NCBI RefSeq assembly: GCF_021018805.1
Contig: NC_086247.1
Span: 118,393,094-118,457,093 of the forward strand
DNA length: 64,000 nt
Direction of reading: 5' to 3'
From: Prinia subflava
Lineage: Eukaryota > Chordata > Aves > Passeriformes > Cisticolidae
Within the stretch, counting starts at the first letter, position 1. Each line of letters begins with the position of its first letter. Shown one piece after another: positions 14,274 through 27,203 of this stretch. The notes under the pieces are model-generated. The model did no database searches, was not told the DNA's origin, and saw nothing but the letters and a program-made list of their open reading frames with translations. A program made the position numbers and the translations under genes.

Positions 14274-14860
14274 CAATCACAGGAAACTGTCAGCCACTCA
14301 AACGATGAGGCAAAATGTGCATGGCTGTGAAAACGGCAAGCATCACAAAGAATGTAAAAGAGAGGTGTTTCTGGTAAATACCTGAATATTGCTATTTTTA
14401 AAAATGATGAATTCTCATTTCAAATGCTGTGTACACTCTGCACTCTTCAGAAGAGATGAATTCATGTGTGACCCCAGCTTCTTGGATGACAAAAGAGAGC
14501 ACAGAACCCCTCTCTGACATGTGACTGAAGGAGTGCAGTTTACCTTAGTCAGCAAAAATAAAGAGAATATGACCATACAGAAATCAGCTGGTAAATGACA
14601 TTTCGGTTAAAGAGACCCAGCCTAAAGGACAGTGGTTTCTATATGAAATGCAATATGGTATAAATGGATTGCGAGCACATTTAACCTAGCAATCAGAAAA
14701 ATACTTTTAATCTTTGGAGGCTCTGAACAGCTCTTCATTGGGAGTTATAGCAAGAAAAAAATAATTTCAAGATGAAGAATAATATATCTGCAAATCACGG
14801 GATTATATATGTGGTGTGACGTGCATTAGGTGTAGACTAATGTCAGGTCTATGTACCTAT

Positions 14861-15340
14861 TGTGTGGGAAATCACTCTGTGAAAAGCCAGTGTCCGCAAG
14901 GGAGACAGAGGAGTCCTGCAACTTTATCTGAATAAAGGGAGAGTCCACTGGGGCGTACCCCCGTGGGGTTTCTTTCTCGAGGTTTTGGAGAACTCAGCAG
15001 CCTCCTTTTATCCTGAACTCTCACTCACATGTTTCCCTAATTCCCTTTCCCTATTGGCTGAGGTACTAGAAAGGTACAGCTTTCCCGAACCGCCTGCCAC
15101 ATATTGCCCCCTTGAAGATGTCATTTTCCTCCAAAATTTGGAAATTCAGGCTCTGTGTGGCCGTTGTGCTGAGCCATTTGACTATTACCCTGATGTTCAG
15201 GGGTCAGACTGGCTGGGCTCGGGAACAAGCTTGTGCGCCTTGCGGTTGGTAGAGACATTAACACCCATTTCCAAGACATTAACACCCATTTCTTCTCAGG
15301 ACCCTTAGCCTCGTGATTGCTTGTTCCCATTTTGTTAACA
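14861..15340 (-). mobile_element. LTR-like element, minus strand
   Basis: The + strand starts TGTGTGGG and ends GTTAACA, so the minus strand has TG and CA ends. Read on the minus strand it has a GCCAATAGGG CCAAT box (about 15,055), a GGATAAAAGG TATA-like box (about 15,012) and a GATAAAG near 14,930. A 21-nt tandem duplication lies at 15253-15294. No matching target duplication was found, so the borders are approximate. Confidence 0.5.
15253..15294. repeat. Two-copy 21-nt tandem repeat
   Basis: AGACATTAACACCCATTTC is repeated with a 21-base period, 19 of 21 positions identical. It lies inside the LTR-like element near the end that would be its U3 start. Confidence 0.85.
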
Positions 15341-16546
15341 CTCTTCCTGTCTTGCATTTTTTAAATTTTCATGTACTTAGTTTCTGGACATGCCATCTTT
15401 TGTTTTAAGTTTTCTTGTGGAAGGGCAGTGTTTGTCTGTGATCTTATTTTACCTTCAGATTTTTTTTTTTTACTTCAGAAATTTTCAGAATAAGTCCTCA
15501 TAACGTTTCATATTTGTCACTGTCAGTGTGGTTTAATTTTATTTTATGCAAAATTATGGACTATATTTGTGCAGAATTGTAAAGCAGAGATTCAAAGGTT
15601 TTCCCTTTAGTGCCACTGCTCTAATTGCTCCAAGGATAACTTTATAATATCTGCAATCCCAGTAGGCAATAGCACAGGAAGAAAAGCCATGGCAGCTTTG
15701 TTTTTCAAAACTTGCCATGTAATGGAAGCAGTGATGATGACTTCAGATACGGAATATCAAAAGACACACACAGTGTTTCCCTTCATTAAACAAGCATTTG
15801 GGTTTAAAGCATGTATTGGCTGCCAATTACAAATATACTGTTTTCTCGATCAAAGAGTCTCCGTGAGGTACAAAATCATTGACGGTGGTTGTCATCACAG
15901 CACTGGATACACATATTCTTTCAGGATACTTTAAATAGGTGCAGCCAAATGTATAACCAGGCAGCAGAAGCAGACCAGCTTGGTAAGAAAAACTAAGCTG
16001 TCTGAGCTCCATGCTGCTGCCACTGGGATATTTGCAATACCTGTGCATATACACGTATAAGTAGGTGATTTATGAAACCACTGCACTGCGGTGTGCAGCA
16101 TAAGTATATCTGCAGATTTGGAAGAAGAAAAGGGAGTAGATGGTGATGCTGAAAATGACTCATTGGATTTCAGGCAAGCAGCTGGGGTGCTGACTAAGCA
16201 CAGCAGCTGAAGAACAGAATGGAGGTTATCTACAGGCACTGAAGTCTGGGACTGAGGAGGAAAACGTAAGGAAACTCCGAGGGGATTTTAAGGCAGGACA
16301 AAACTGCGGAGGTCTCTGTTGCCCTGTGGTTATCAGCTCTCTTTGAAACAAAGCTAGAAATGACCAACCTAATGGAAGACCATTATTCTCTTGACAAGGA
16401 GACTGAGTTCAGGATTGTCAGCATGAGTTGGCAGAAGTTTCTACAACTAGCATAGATGTCAGCAATGACATTTCTTTTTATTCAATATGCATGGATAAAA
16501 CCACAGACAGTGGAATATTCAAAAAAAGTAAAACATCTTCACTACC

Positions 16547-16563
16547 AAAAAAAAAAAAAAAAA
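16547..16563. repeat. A17 homopolymer
   Basis: 17 consecutive A in AT-rich intergenic DNA. Confidence 0.85.
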
Positions 16564-17938
16564 GAAGTATTTTACAATAATTAAAATGCCAGGATTAGGA
16601 TGCCTTATTTCCACTTGTTGTATGCATCCTTTTCACTGTTAATTTGTGTATCAGTCAACATCACAGCTGGTTGTTCTTTGACACACACTTAGCATCTGGT
16701 ACGTTTCAAGTAGCAAACCTGGAGTGACACAGCTGAGATTTCTGAAAGGTGTAAGGCTGTGTTCATGGTGAGGTTCCAAACTGATCCTCAAAAGCAAACT
16801 GACTGACAGACTGATGTACGCTCAGTAAAAACAGAGGGCTGAATTAACAACCAAAATATTGAAAATGATATCATAGTGCACACATATAAGATGGCTGAAG
16901 GCAATTGCTCTGTTACAACATAAGCAAAGCTTCATGTAATTTTTTGTACTCAACTTTGTAATACTTGTAATGTTCTTTCAACAACATTTGCAAGCTTTAT
17001 AAGCTTAAGACAACAAAAGGTACTAAAGAATTACAAAATAATGTTATAACATTAGGCTGAAGTGTAACACAATTCGATCTCTTTCAGGACATATCCACTA
17101 GAATGAGAAATGGATCATAGAGTTTTAGGTTATTCAGTTATGTCAAGAGTTATAATTATACAAATTACATTTCCTTGAACAAAGCAGAGATCAATCTTCG
17201 ACTGCCTAACCAAAAGAGAGCAACAGGTCAGTTGGGGTATAGTGAACATCTATTTGTGGTATGACTAACATTAGGAATTTTCAGTACTATAGGAGATAAT
17301 TAAGAATTATTTACATTTTTCAGGTGTGCTGCAATTTGGCTATATTGTCTGACATTACTGTACACCTTAGGCCAGGTGCTACAGATTTATTCTCATACTA
17401 TTCTTTAAAAATTTGGAGCTTTGACAGCCATACGTGGAACTCTGAACTGATACTGAGATTTTGATCTCTTTTTTGCAAAAGACCATAGTTTTACTATGTG
17501 TTTGTACTACAAAAGAGTGGTGCTTTTCTGATACTACATCAATATAAGTAAACTAATAGATACCACCAGAAAAAGCAAATACAGTAAATCACTCTTACTC
17601 TTAATCACTTACTAAAGCTTAATGAATTTAATCTGTTGGATTTTCTAAGGATTAAAGAAGTAGGGTTTTTTCAAAGGAATTAAAAATTATCAGGTATTGG
17701 GACTAGTAATTTTCAATTGAATTCCATTGGTATAAATTAGATGATTATTAGGCTTTTAGATAAACATTTATCCTTGGTTTATAAATTCTTACAGTATTGC
17801 AAATAGAAATGATATCTATATTTTACAAGTGAAGAGAGAAAGTGAATTACAAGTAATTTGCCCAATCAATCAAACAAATTCTTAATCAGAAGTGCAGAAG
17901 CTCAGCTACTGCAAAGAATATGCAAAATGCAAGCATGG

Positions 17939-17964
17939 ATATATATATATATATATATATATAT
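17939..17964. repeat. (AT)13 microsatellite
   Basis: Uninterrupted AT dinucleotide repeat. Confidence 0.9.
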
Positions 17965-18219
17965 GTGAACATTTTGTTCTATGTAGGAGTATATTATCTA
18001 TATTCATTCAGAACATCAGAAGCATTTTTAATCTCAGTTTGAATCCTTGCAGTAAATCATTACTGCAATAAGAATTAGATTTCTGTTTTAATTTATGTCA
18101 AAGAAATCGCTTGAAAGAGGACTCACACCTAGGGGTTGAAAAACATTGTATTAACATTTGTTCAGATTATAATTACACATACATTATGCTTAAAACATTG
18201 GTTTGTGAAGCTTGGCAGT

Positions 18220-18275
18220 TTTGGGGTTTTTTTTGTTTTGTGGGTTTGTTTGTTTGGTTTGGGTTTTTTTAATTT
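18220..18275. repeat. G/T-rich (GTTT)n-like simple repeat
   Basis: Irregular runs of T with G spacers, including GTTTGTTTGTTTGG. Confidence 0.8.
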
Positions 18276-19583
18276 GGAAACAAATTTTTAAGCAAACCAT
18301 ATGTGAGTTGGTGTCAAGAGTGAAGATAAGCATTTTGCTTTTGAACACATGAGTCAATGAAAAAAAATATATAATTCTGTCAAATGAAGTGCTTTGCTAA
18401 CATCCACAAATGTAGGGAAGTCAAAACATGAGTATCAGTATGAATAGCCAGGAAAGGCATTGGAAGGGCTGAAAGAACCAAAGATTAAATGAAAATTAGC
18501 ACAGATGTAGAAAGCTAAGAGGAGTTGGCTGGATCAAGACAGGAGAAATAAAACTGGTAATCAAGTGATATAACAATAAGCTATTTAGGAAAATACATAA
18601 GAGCCATTGTGAGAAAGGTCACAGGAAAGAAAGCAATTAATATGATAAAATTAAAATCTGTATTTTCTTATGTACTTTTTAAGAGCACCCAAGAGGCAAA
18701 ACATAATTCCCTATTAATATGGAATACATTTTGGATTTAGCTCATTGTCAAAATGATTTATGAGACAAAGATCAGATACTAGGGGTGAATAAATAGTAAA
18801 GCAAGGTCTTATGGCATTGAAGGTAGAAAGGGATGTGTGGAGCTGCACAGGAAAATATTGCAATGATGAATGAATGCAGATACATTCTGGTCTATTTTAG
18901 TATGCATTCAGTTCTATGATAAATATGAGTTTCAAAATGCAGGAAATTGTATACATAAAGGATAAGCAAAGAAGCGTTGCTGTATGAAGATTTTACACTT
19001 ATGTGAAAAAGTGAACTGCAAATTCAACATTAAAATTCTATGTATTTCACTAATATATCTCCATCAGCTATGGAAAAAACACCCATTTATCATGCTAGAC
19101 ATTAAAATGCATACTTTAATGTTATTTTTATATCATATATCAACTAAATTCATTCTACTGCTTCCTCATTTTACAATATCCCACTTAACAGACAAATCCT
19201 TCAAATCATGGACATGCCCAACTGTGGGCAGTTATTTGGTAAATGGAAAACACCAAATAGCCACATATTCCAAATATATAATTATTTTAAACACCTCCTT
19301 TTTTAGGTGGAGAGATTTTATTTACAGTGTGGTTAACTACTTATGCACAAAAGACAGGTCTTCACAGCAGCTAAGGATTGTCATGTTCACCAGTAGCCTG
19401 GGGTTTGAATTACCCATAGCACTGCAGTTGCAGTAGCACAGACTTCTCCCTCATGGAGCAGAAAACATCTATTACTCTGGTTTAACCATATCCAGCACCT
19501 AAGTACCTTGCAGTTGGTTGCTCAGCTCCTGCTTCTCTCCCCTGGTATGAAAGAGTGGAGGATCAGAAGAAAAGGACAAAAAT

Positions 19584-20080
19584 TGTGGGTTGAGATAAGA
19601 ACAGTTTAATAATTGAAATTAAATATAATGAGGATGGGGATGAGGATGAGGATTATGGTGATGAGGATGATGATGAGAATGATTAAAAGGGAAATGAAAA
19701 AAAGAGAGGAATAAAACCCAAGACAGACAAGTGATGTACAATTCAATTGCTCACCACCTGTTGACTGATGCCCCGCCTGTCCCTGAGCAGCGATCAACCT
19801 CTCACAGCCAGCTCCCCCCAGTTTATATACTGGCCATGATGTTCTGTGGTATAGAATACCCCTTTGGCCAGTCTGGATCAGCTGTTCTGACTGTGCTGCC
19901 TCCAGCTTCTTGTGCACCTCCACAGTAACAGAGCATGAGACACTGAAAAGTCCTTTGACTCAGACCAAGCCCTGCTTAACAACAACAAAAGCATCAGTGT
20001 GTTACCAATATTATTCTCATCCCAAATCCAAAATACAGCTCTGTACCAGAAAGCAATGGGCAACAAATCTAGGAATGATG
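19584..20080 (-). mobile_element. ERV LTR, minus strand, U3 end truncated
   Basis: The + strand begins TGTGGGTTGAGATAAGAACAG, the reverse complement of an LTR 3' end I recognise from many bird genomes. The reverse-strand TATA box appears as CAGTTTATATACTGG near 19,820. An internal GAT/GAG microsatellite lies at about 19,626-19,682. The expected U3 tip (a TGTCCTGGTTTCAGC-like start) is missing, so the element is truncated around 20,080. Confidence 0.65.
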
Positions 20081-20721
20081 ACATCTGCTGCACTCACAAG
20101 TTTCTATGATCTCTAGTCTTCAGAAAAACCCAAGGATCTTTAGGGGAGGTACCTGAGAAGACCAAGAAGAACTTGTGAGTGGCATGAGTGAGAACAATAA
20201 AAGGCTAATTTGTAGTTCATGTTCTAAATGCTCCACTTATTCCATCTTCTGAATTTACCCATCAGGTTTAACAGAACTTTTACATTTTCAGTTTGTTTCT
20301 CAGGTGGGTAAATTCTGCTTGTAATATTAAAGCTCTACTAAGTGATCCCTTAAGGATGACTTTGAAAAGAAGAGTCTGTAAAGAAACAGAAAGGATAAAT
20401 TTACCCTGAGCTAAAAATACAAACTCACTATGTGGCCTGGTGTACAATGTTTTAACTCCAAGTGATAGAAAAGGAAAAATAAAGTCTCCAGGACAACTAT
20501 GTTTATGGACTGGGACTTCTATTCAGAGGAACACACAGTAAAATAGTTTTAAGCCTTGAAGAATTATCAACCTTTGAATTTCTAAGTAGAAAACCTTACA
20601 AAGGTATAGAAATACCTCCAGTAGTAGGAGGATGAAGTAGTTTAGACACCTCCCTAATCAAAAATTGATATTGGTTAAATTGTTCAAAATTAATAATAGT
20701 TTTAAAAATTCTTGTACATTA

Positions 20722-21254
20722 TGGGCTTGATGGGAGTGTCTAGCCTGACCCGGATTGCCGCAATCTTCCCAGAGAGAGAGGTCTGGCTGGAGGCAGCCTT
20801 ACAGGGGGCTCGGGCAGTCTCCGGCCACCGGGCAGCCCCAGCAAGGCGCAGCCAGCGGCTGCAGGGATTCAGCTCCCGGCAGTGGTTTCAGCTCCCAGCA
20901 GTGATTCAGCTCTGCCTTGCGAAGTGTTCCCAGGCCGACTCAGGGACAAAGAGACAGGGGTGCCGTGTAGCAGATTCCACCGGGTGGCCTTTATTGTCCA
21001 GCCCTGCAAAGGGCACCCAGGGGCAGGGCGGCGGCTCCCTCCAGAACAAGGGCACAGTTGAGGTGTTATGAGGGAAAACAGGGGTGGTACCAAGGGGAGA
21101 AACCAATGGGTTGGAAAGGGCATACCAGAGGACAATGGGTACTTTACTCTGACCAGACACCTGCCTCATTTAAGGGTTGTCTCTCCTGGGGAGGGTTGAG
21201 ATGAGTTTATCACCTTCCATTCAAGGGACATCCCTCAGGGCAGAGGCCTCCACA
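20722..21254 (-). mobile_element. Solo ERV LTR, inverted partner of the 9.2 kb LTR
   Basis: About 533 bp with TG and CA ends when read on the minus strand. The polyadenylation signal reads TTTATT at 20990-20995 on the + strand. From its start to about 20,780 it matches 9202-9690 in reverse complement, with only about three or four differences by eye, so both insertions are young. Flanking target duplications are not visible (ACATTA against GCACAC). Reading frames inside are by-products of the LTR sequence. Confidence 0.7.
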
Positions 21255-21929
21255 GCACACTTTAGATGAACTATTACCAGAGGGCAGGTAATCTAATGGA
21301 ATGAATAGTCTGCTGTACAGTCAACACTGCATATGACAAACAAATCTACAACCAACCTTATTCCATGTTACACCAGCTACAAAGGTGGACATACACTCTT
21401 ATTTTAAGGGGATTTATTATCAAATTAAATAAAAACCTTCTTTAAAGGAGTTTTGCAAAGTAATTAGAGAGAAATAATGAAGTATTTAATCTTTCCAAAT
21501 AAAGTACAGAATGAAGATTCATTATGAAAAGGACACAATTAGTTCCTTTCTTTAAATTTAAATATAAAAGAAAGGTATTATATTTGGAAAGGAACAGTAT
21601 CAATTTCAGAGTATAGCTCAGAAATAAAAAGACAAGTGATTCAACTGGATGTTATGTAAAAGAAGCAAGGACAGTAAGGTCATCTAGGAGATGAAAACAT
21701 TCCTAGACATGTCCCAACAAAATTACTGATAAGATGAATATACTTACAAGGTAATAATTTCACTCAGGCTTCTTTGTTCACAGAAGTACAAAAACCAACT
21801 TGGTTTTCTTTAAATTATATGGGTCTTGCTATTTTACACAGCTTGGCTCTGTAGTATCCTATTCTTTCAACCAGTGTTTAGATGAAGTTTACTTCTATTT
21901 CCAGTATATTCACATAAACACAGGCTTAC

Positions 21930-22140
21930 AGAATGGTTTAGGTTGGAAAGGATGGCTTGAGTTCATCTGGTCCATCCTCCATGCTCAAACAAGGCTACCT
22001 AGTAGAAGTCACCCTGGGCCATGTCCAGATCGCTCTTGAATAAGTATATTCAATAATTAAGATTCCACAATGTCTCTGGGCAATTTGTGCCAGTCTCAGT
22101 CACCCACACAGTAAAATTGTTTCCTGATATCCAGAAAGAA
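21930..22140 (-). mobile_element. CR1 LINE 3' end
   Basis: The + strand begins with the antisense CR1 3' signature CAGAATGGTTTAGGTTGG and continues through a CACAATGTCTCTGGGCAA block typical of CR1 3' regions. Confidence 0.7.
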
Positions 22141-22149
22141 AAGACTTTT

Positions 22150-22494
22150 CTCCCCAAGCAGCAGCAGGAATAACATGCAATGAACTGACCATAACTCCCA
22201 TTCCCTGTATCCCTGTACTGCTGAGGGGGAGGAGGTAGAGCTGGGAAGGAGGAAGAGGGGGGCAAGGTGTTTTTAAGATTTATTTTACTCCTCATTCTCC
22301 TACTCTGATTTTGTTAGTAATAAATTCAATCAACATCCCTAAGCTGGATCTGTTTTGCCCATGATGGTATTTAGTGAGTGATCTCTCCCCATCATGAACC
22401 TTCATTATATTTTCTGTTCTATGTCCCCTTGCAGAGGGGAGCAATAGAGAGGCTTTAGCGGGTGCCTGACATCCAGCCAGCATCAACCCACCAC
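22150..22494 (+). mobile_element. LTR 3' portion, next to CR1 sequence
   Basis: From about 22,150 to CATCAACCCACCAC at 22494 the sequence matches a passerine LTR 3' part I recognise: a GGGGGAGGAGGTAGAGCTGG block, AATAAA at 22318-22323 and a TTTTGCCCATGATGGTA motif. CR1 sequence lies on both sides, so it probably inserted into or between CR1 copies. The 5' part of the LTR appears to be missing. Confidence 0.5.
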
Positions 22495-22590
22495 GGGGGT
22501 GCCTGGAGTTGTTTCTCTCCAGGTGCAGAATTTTGCAGTTACCCTTGTTGAACTTCATGAGGCTTCTATCAGCCCCTTTCTTCAGTTGTA
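22495..22590 (-). mobile_element. CR1 ORF2 fragment
   Basis: The minus strand reads a MKFNKGNCKILHLERNN segment, characteristic of the C-terminal half of CR1 reverse transcriptase. The fragment is cut off by the LTR on its downstream side. Confidence 0.65.
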
Positions 22591-23259
22591 TAAATCACCA
22601 TATTAGAATTCCTTGGTAGCTGTAATCTACCAGATACTGTTGAACAGCTGGGTGCATAGCTAATCTCACAAGTTTACTGCACCTTCTAATGCATTTGAAA
22701 AAACAAAGAATGGTAATAAAAATGCAACAAATGACATGATTATAAAAACTGCTTAACATAATTCTTCAAATCTATACAAATCAGAATTAGTCCTCAAAAA
22801 GTAACTATGAATAATTTTTTCTTAAAGAGATGAAATTCAGGGCTCAGAGAACATGGCTAGGGCAAAAAGGCAATCATATTGAAATTATAAACAATGAATC
22901 TGCTAAATTTCAGCCCTACATTTATTTACCAAGACCCAATTACTCCTTCATGCTGATAAGAATAATTACATTTATGCAGAGCTAATATTTGCCATAAATG
23001 TAATAATAAAAATACAAGATAAATCAAAACTGAAAAGGAGGTGTTACATTTTGACAAACATTTCAGGCTATATCCTGGTCCAGTGAAGTCAGTATTAAAA
23101 CTTAACACAGACTTCTACTAAATCAGCACTTCTGGGTTCATGCACCTGCAATGGACAAATGGGCTTTTAAATCATGCAATCTTGGTGAAAACGGTAATGT
23201 TATAAAAATACAATATGCAAAGTACATTTGGCAAGCAGAAGATAAAACTTCCAGCTACT

Positions 23260-23870
23260 ATTTCACTGAAACATAGGGGTAGATGAGGCCTTGGGAAGTC
23301 ACCCAAACTGAACCTGTCCATTTGTTCTGTACCTCCTATATTTGTCTACATAATTTTAGCACCATGCAAAATGCAAACATAGCATTGCAGCTGAGGTCTC
23401 ACCAGTGTTGAGCATACTAGAATAATTTGTTTCATTATCTCATTCGTGACCTCCCTGCAAGTATTTCCCAAAACTACATTATTTCATTCTTTTGTGCCAC
23501 TACTGTATCACTGTCTTATATTTATCTTGCTATCCAGCATAAGCTCTGGATTGCCTCTGCTGTATAACAGACAATTCCTTGTTTTGTTTCTGCATATATC
23601 AGTTCTGACTTCTTAAGCCTTGATTTTCTGGATCTGTTATATGAATTTATCCTGCTGATTGTGGACCATGATTCCAATTTGTTAAGATAGTTCTGCCCTT
23701 CACAGTACTTGCCCTCTACCTCAGCTTGTTCTTACTCATAAATTTTGTAAGCATATTCTTCTCTCCACTATCCAAGTGTTTAATTACAATATGAAATAGA
23801 AATGACCTTAGGACAGTCTCTGCTGGAATCTAACTTAAGATTCCCTCTCAATTTGAAGCAAAACATTGGT
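23260..23870 (-). mobile_element. Old, diverged CR1/L3-type LINE fragment
   Basis: Antisense to the + strand. It has recognisable but degraded CR1/L3 blocks: GCTGAGGTCTCACCAG at about 23,391, CATAAATTTTGTAAGCAT at about 23,738 and TATCCAAGTGTTTAATTA near 23,770. Heavy divergence suggests an ancient insertion. Confidence 0.5.
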
Positions 23871-25631
23871 AACTCAGCTTTAAGAGTAATTTTTCAGTCT
23901 CTACACTCTACTCCACTGTTTGCTTGCAGTATAGAAATATGTCAAACCCATTTCTAAGGGCAATATCACCAACAACCCTTTTAGCCAAGAAGCCAGTTAT
24001 TTCTTTACAGTGTAGCTCTTGATGCCTCTTTTAGTGTCTTCTTCTAATGAAAGTGTCTTGGAGCTTCACAGGCTGAGGACAGGAAGGCAGTGCTGGGTCT
24101 TTGCATCATCTGAGGCCCTCAGCACTGCTTTACTCCTCCAGACCGTAGTAAAGTGTGCCTAGGGAGCTCGGAGGAGAAAACTCGCTTTATAACCCTACAC
24201 TTCTTCCTCTTCCCTATCCCATTACCCAGATCTGCAGCGTGAAAGATGTCTAAAGAAGAAAGAAGGCATTGCAGATGGGGAACATTGCAAAAAAACCCCT
24301 GCCTATAATGGTTGGGAGCCAGTCAAGGAAAATTGGATTATATTCTCCAATTTTGAACATCTCCCACTCAAAACTTCCTTTAATCTGTTCTTTAACCCTT
24401 TGAGACAAATTTTTAAATGGAGAAGAAAAAGAAAATAGTTAGATCAGTTTTAAAAATTTGTTTTAAAAATCCATATGTTCATATCAAAATGACATTGTTT
24501 AGTGCCTAAAATGCAATATAAATTGTTTACAAATACTTCAATAATGTATTGCAGGAAATGTTAATATTTTAATGTCAATCTCAATAGCAAGAAAAACCAA
24601 ATGAGTCAATGATGCCTTTTACCTATTTTTCTCCCTTTCAGATGAACACAAAGTGAGGAACAAGTAGCAGAGATGAGAAAAAGTAACAGCCTACAGCATC
24701 CAGGTATGAACAGTTACTTTTTTGTCAAGACATTGAAAGTCCTAGTTTTACTTTCCTTCTCCTTTTCTTCCTTGCTGCTATATTATGTGGTAGATTTTGG
24801 GCATTTACAAAAGTTTGATATTTAAAGGCATTCCAGGAAAAAAAATTAAAATATTTATTTTCAGGATTGGAGCTGATAAGAAGCTGTGAGGTTTCATGAA
24901 GTAGCAAAACTACAAGGGGTGAGATCTGCATAACAACCGGTTATGTCAATGCTGACATCAGCTAGCACTCTCAGAACTGTGAGTGTTAAAAACAATTTGG
25001 GCCCATCAAAGTGAACAACACTTTTAAAAGAAAGATTTTGATGTTTGAATCACTTCATTAAAGGTGATCTGCAACCAACACAATAGTTGAATTTCTTAAA
25101 AAAAAATCCCTAAAGCCACACACTACAAAATCATAAAACTCATCTTTTGTGTGAATGGAATATTTACTTTAAAACAACACTTACACTCTTAAGAATAATA
25201 CAAAAGAACAGAAAGAAGTCTATAATCTTTTCCTTCAGGGATTTCTTAGACATTGTTTTACTCAGGGCCAATAAAAACCATTCCACATACTCCTGGCCCC
25301 TATGGGCTACATGGGTTAAAATCCATTGTGAATTCCCTTCAGTTAAAAGACTTGAAGTTTACACTTATAAGCATGTATATGGTATGAATTTGTATGAAAT
25401 TTTCTTTTTTAAAACAAATGTTTAAATATAACAGATGTTCACGTTGCTTGCCTTTATAGTGCTGGGTAAAAACACTAAAGTTGTTCCAATATATGCTCAT
25501 AATATTTTCTCTTTCTTTTGGCAGACTTCAGATGCCTTTAACTTCATTCAAACTCAAATGAGCACTGCTGTAGTCCCAGTGATGGTCTGATCTCATCTTC
25601 TGTCTAAAGTGACGTAAATTATATGCCCAGG

Positions 25632-25695
25632 ACAGAAGCTGTTACTGTTCTCAGTACAGTACAGTTCTCAGTACAGAAGCTGGGTTACTGTTCTC
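25632..25695. repeat. Imperfect 40-bp tandem duplication
   Basis: ACAGAAGCTGTTACTGTTCTC recurs about 41 bases later with a 2-base insertion. TCAGTACAG also occurs twice within the unit. Confidence 0.7.
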
Positions 25696-27203
25696 TCCCC
25701 TCACCCTTGTTGTTAGGCCCAGGAAAGGATCCCCAATCATTTTGCTTGATTTAGTAATTAGGAGGTCAAAAAATGCCTTTCTGTGTTGACATATTCTAAT
25801 AACAGAGGACAGGATCCAGGACAATGCCAGATACACGCTGCTTTTGAAAATGATCAATTTTATGATATTTTTAGAAAAGAAAACTATTTTAATAGTCTCT
25901 CAAAGCAGACATAGCCTGTTGACTGTTAAAATGGACAAGAAGCAGCTCTCTCTCCTGTTTGTCCACTGCTCTACATTACTTTTTTGCTTTCTGGTAACGT
26001 CCCCAATTCTGTAACCTTTCCTGTTGAAAGTACTTGGACGCACATTAACCATTATAACATCCTAAGAAGCTTTTCTAATTTGAAAGATGCAATTCCAGAT
26101 GTGGACCAGTGTTCACCTCCTGAGCACAATCTCTTGGTTTCCAATATCTCTGTGGACATCCTGTTGGTTTTCATATTTTGATCTTTCTTATTCATAGCGT
26201 TAACTAATGCAACTAAGTGATATATACAAATATCAACTACAATAACTGGGGGGAAAAAACCCAAGCAGGAAATAAAATTAATTATTACAGCATCTCACTG
26301 GCATGGTAAATGTTTCCTGCTTAACTTCAATTTTTTCTCTAAATACCCTTTATCTGTATTACTTTTTCCTTCTGTGCTGCTACCTAAAACTGCTTATTCC
26401 TAATGCTTAACCCAACTTGAAAATTTCAATAATGGCTGTAGTTTATGACACCATTATGAAATCACAAAGCACTGCTTGTCTTTTTATTACTACTTTTGAC
26501 CCTTTCCATGTGTTTTTGACAACCATACAGTTGCATTCACTACCTCAGTGACAAACTCTCTGCCCCATCAGAAAAGTGAATCAGAGAGTAAACTTTAGAA
26601 AAACTTCTTTACTTTTTCCCAATCCCTACCATAACATAATCAAAGATTATGTGCTACTTCAGGCATAGTCATCCACACAGACTGCCAGTTTTCATTCATG
26701 TCGCTCCAGATTTGCTAAAGATTGTGCTTTTTAGATCTTTTGCTGCCAGCATTTAAACCATAGGGATGCTCAGAAACATTTCTGTATCAGTGGAGTTTGA
26801 GTGGGTGGATTGCCTTCAAGTACTTTGTGATGGGCAAACAACACAAAATTTTGGCATTAACAGCCATGACATTATTGGCACAGTCACAGAGACAAGAAAT
26901 TAATTTCTGCAAGAGCTTTCAACAGTCAAAACAGATTGATGGTTTACTACATTTAGTTCTATGCCTACTGCTTGCTCCATTTCTTAGCTACTTGCCTAAC
27001 TTTGGAAGCCCACAAGCAGTTCAGTCAAATACTGTGCATCATGGCAGTAATCTGTTAAAGATTTCAGAGATACAAGGGACAACTGCATTTGCATCTTTTG
27101 CAAGGAGTGTTGCAGCAGGATGATTACAGAGCTTGTATTTCACAAAGTCACTAAAACATAAAGTCATTGATTTTGTGGACAGTGGCAGTGTTTGCAAATA
27201 TAC

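Larger units (their letters stand above)
9939..14860. other. Intergenic between LTRs
   Basis: Besides the tentative LTR at 11,178 and the A42 tract, nothing recognised. A GC-richer patch lies at 11,640-11,860 and a G-rich patch near 12,190-12,220. Confidence 0.55.
15341..19583. other. AT-rich intergenic stretch
   Basis: No gene or recognised mobile element. Contains A17, (AT)13 and GTTT-type simple repeats. A 150-codon open frame at 18984-19436 has AT-driven composition and no recognised domain. Confidence 0.55.
22591..27203. other. AT-rich intergenic stretch
   Basis: Apart from the old CR1/L3 fragment and the 40-bp duplication, nothing recognised. A GC-richer patch lies at 24,060-24,240. 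Confidence 0.55.

Noticed and set aside
13987..14280. 97-codon minus-strand frame starting with a long F run
   Set aside because: The F run is the translation of the A42 tract.
18984..19436. 150-codon + strand frame in AT-rich DNA
   Set aside because: The residue content (I, L, K, F, Y) follows base composition; no recognised domain, start context or neighbouring exon.
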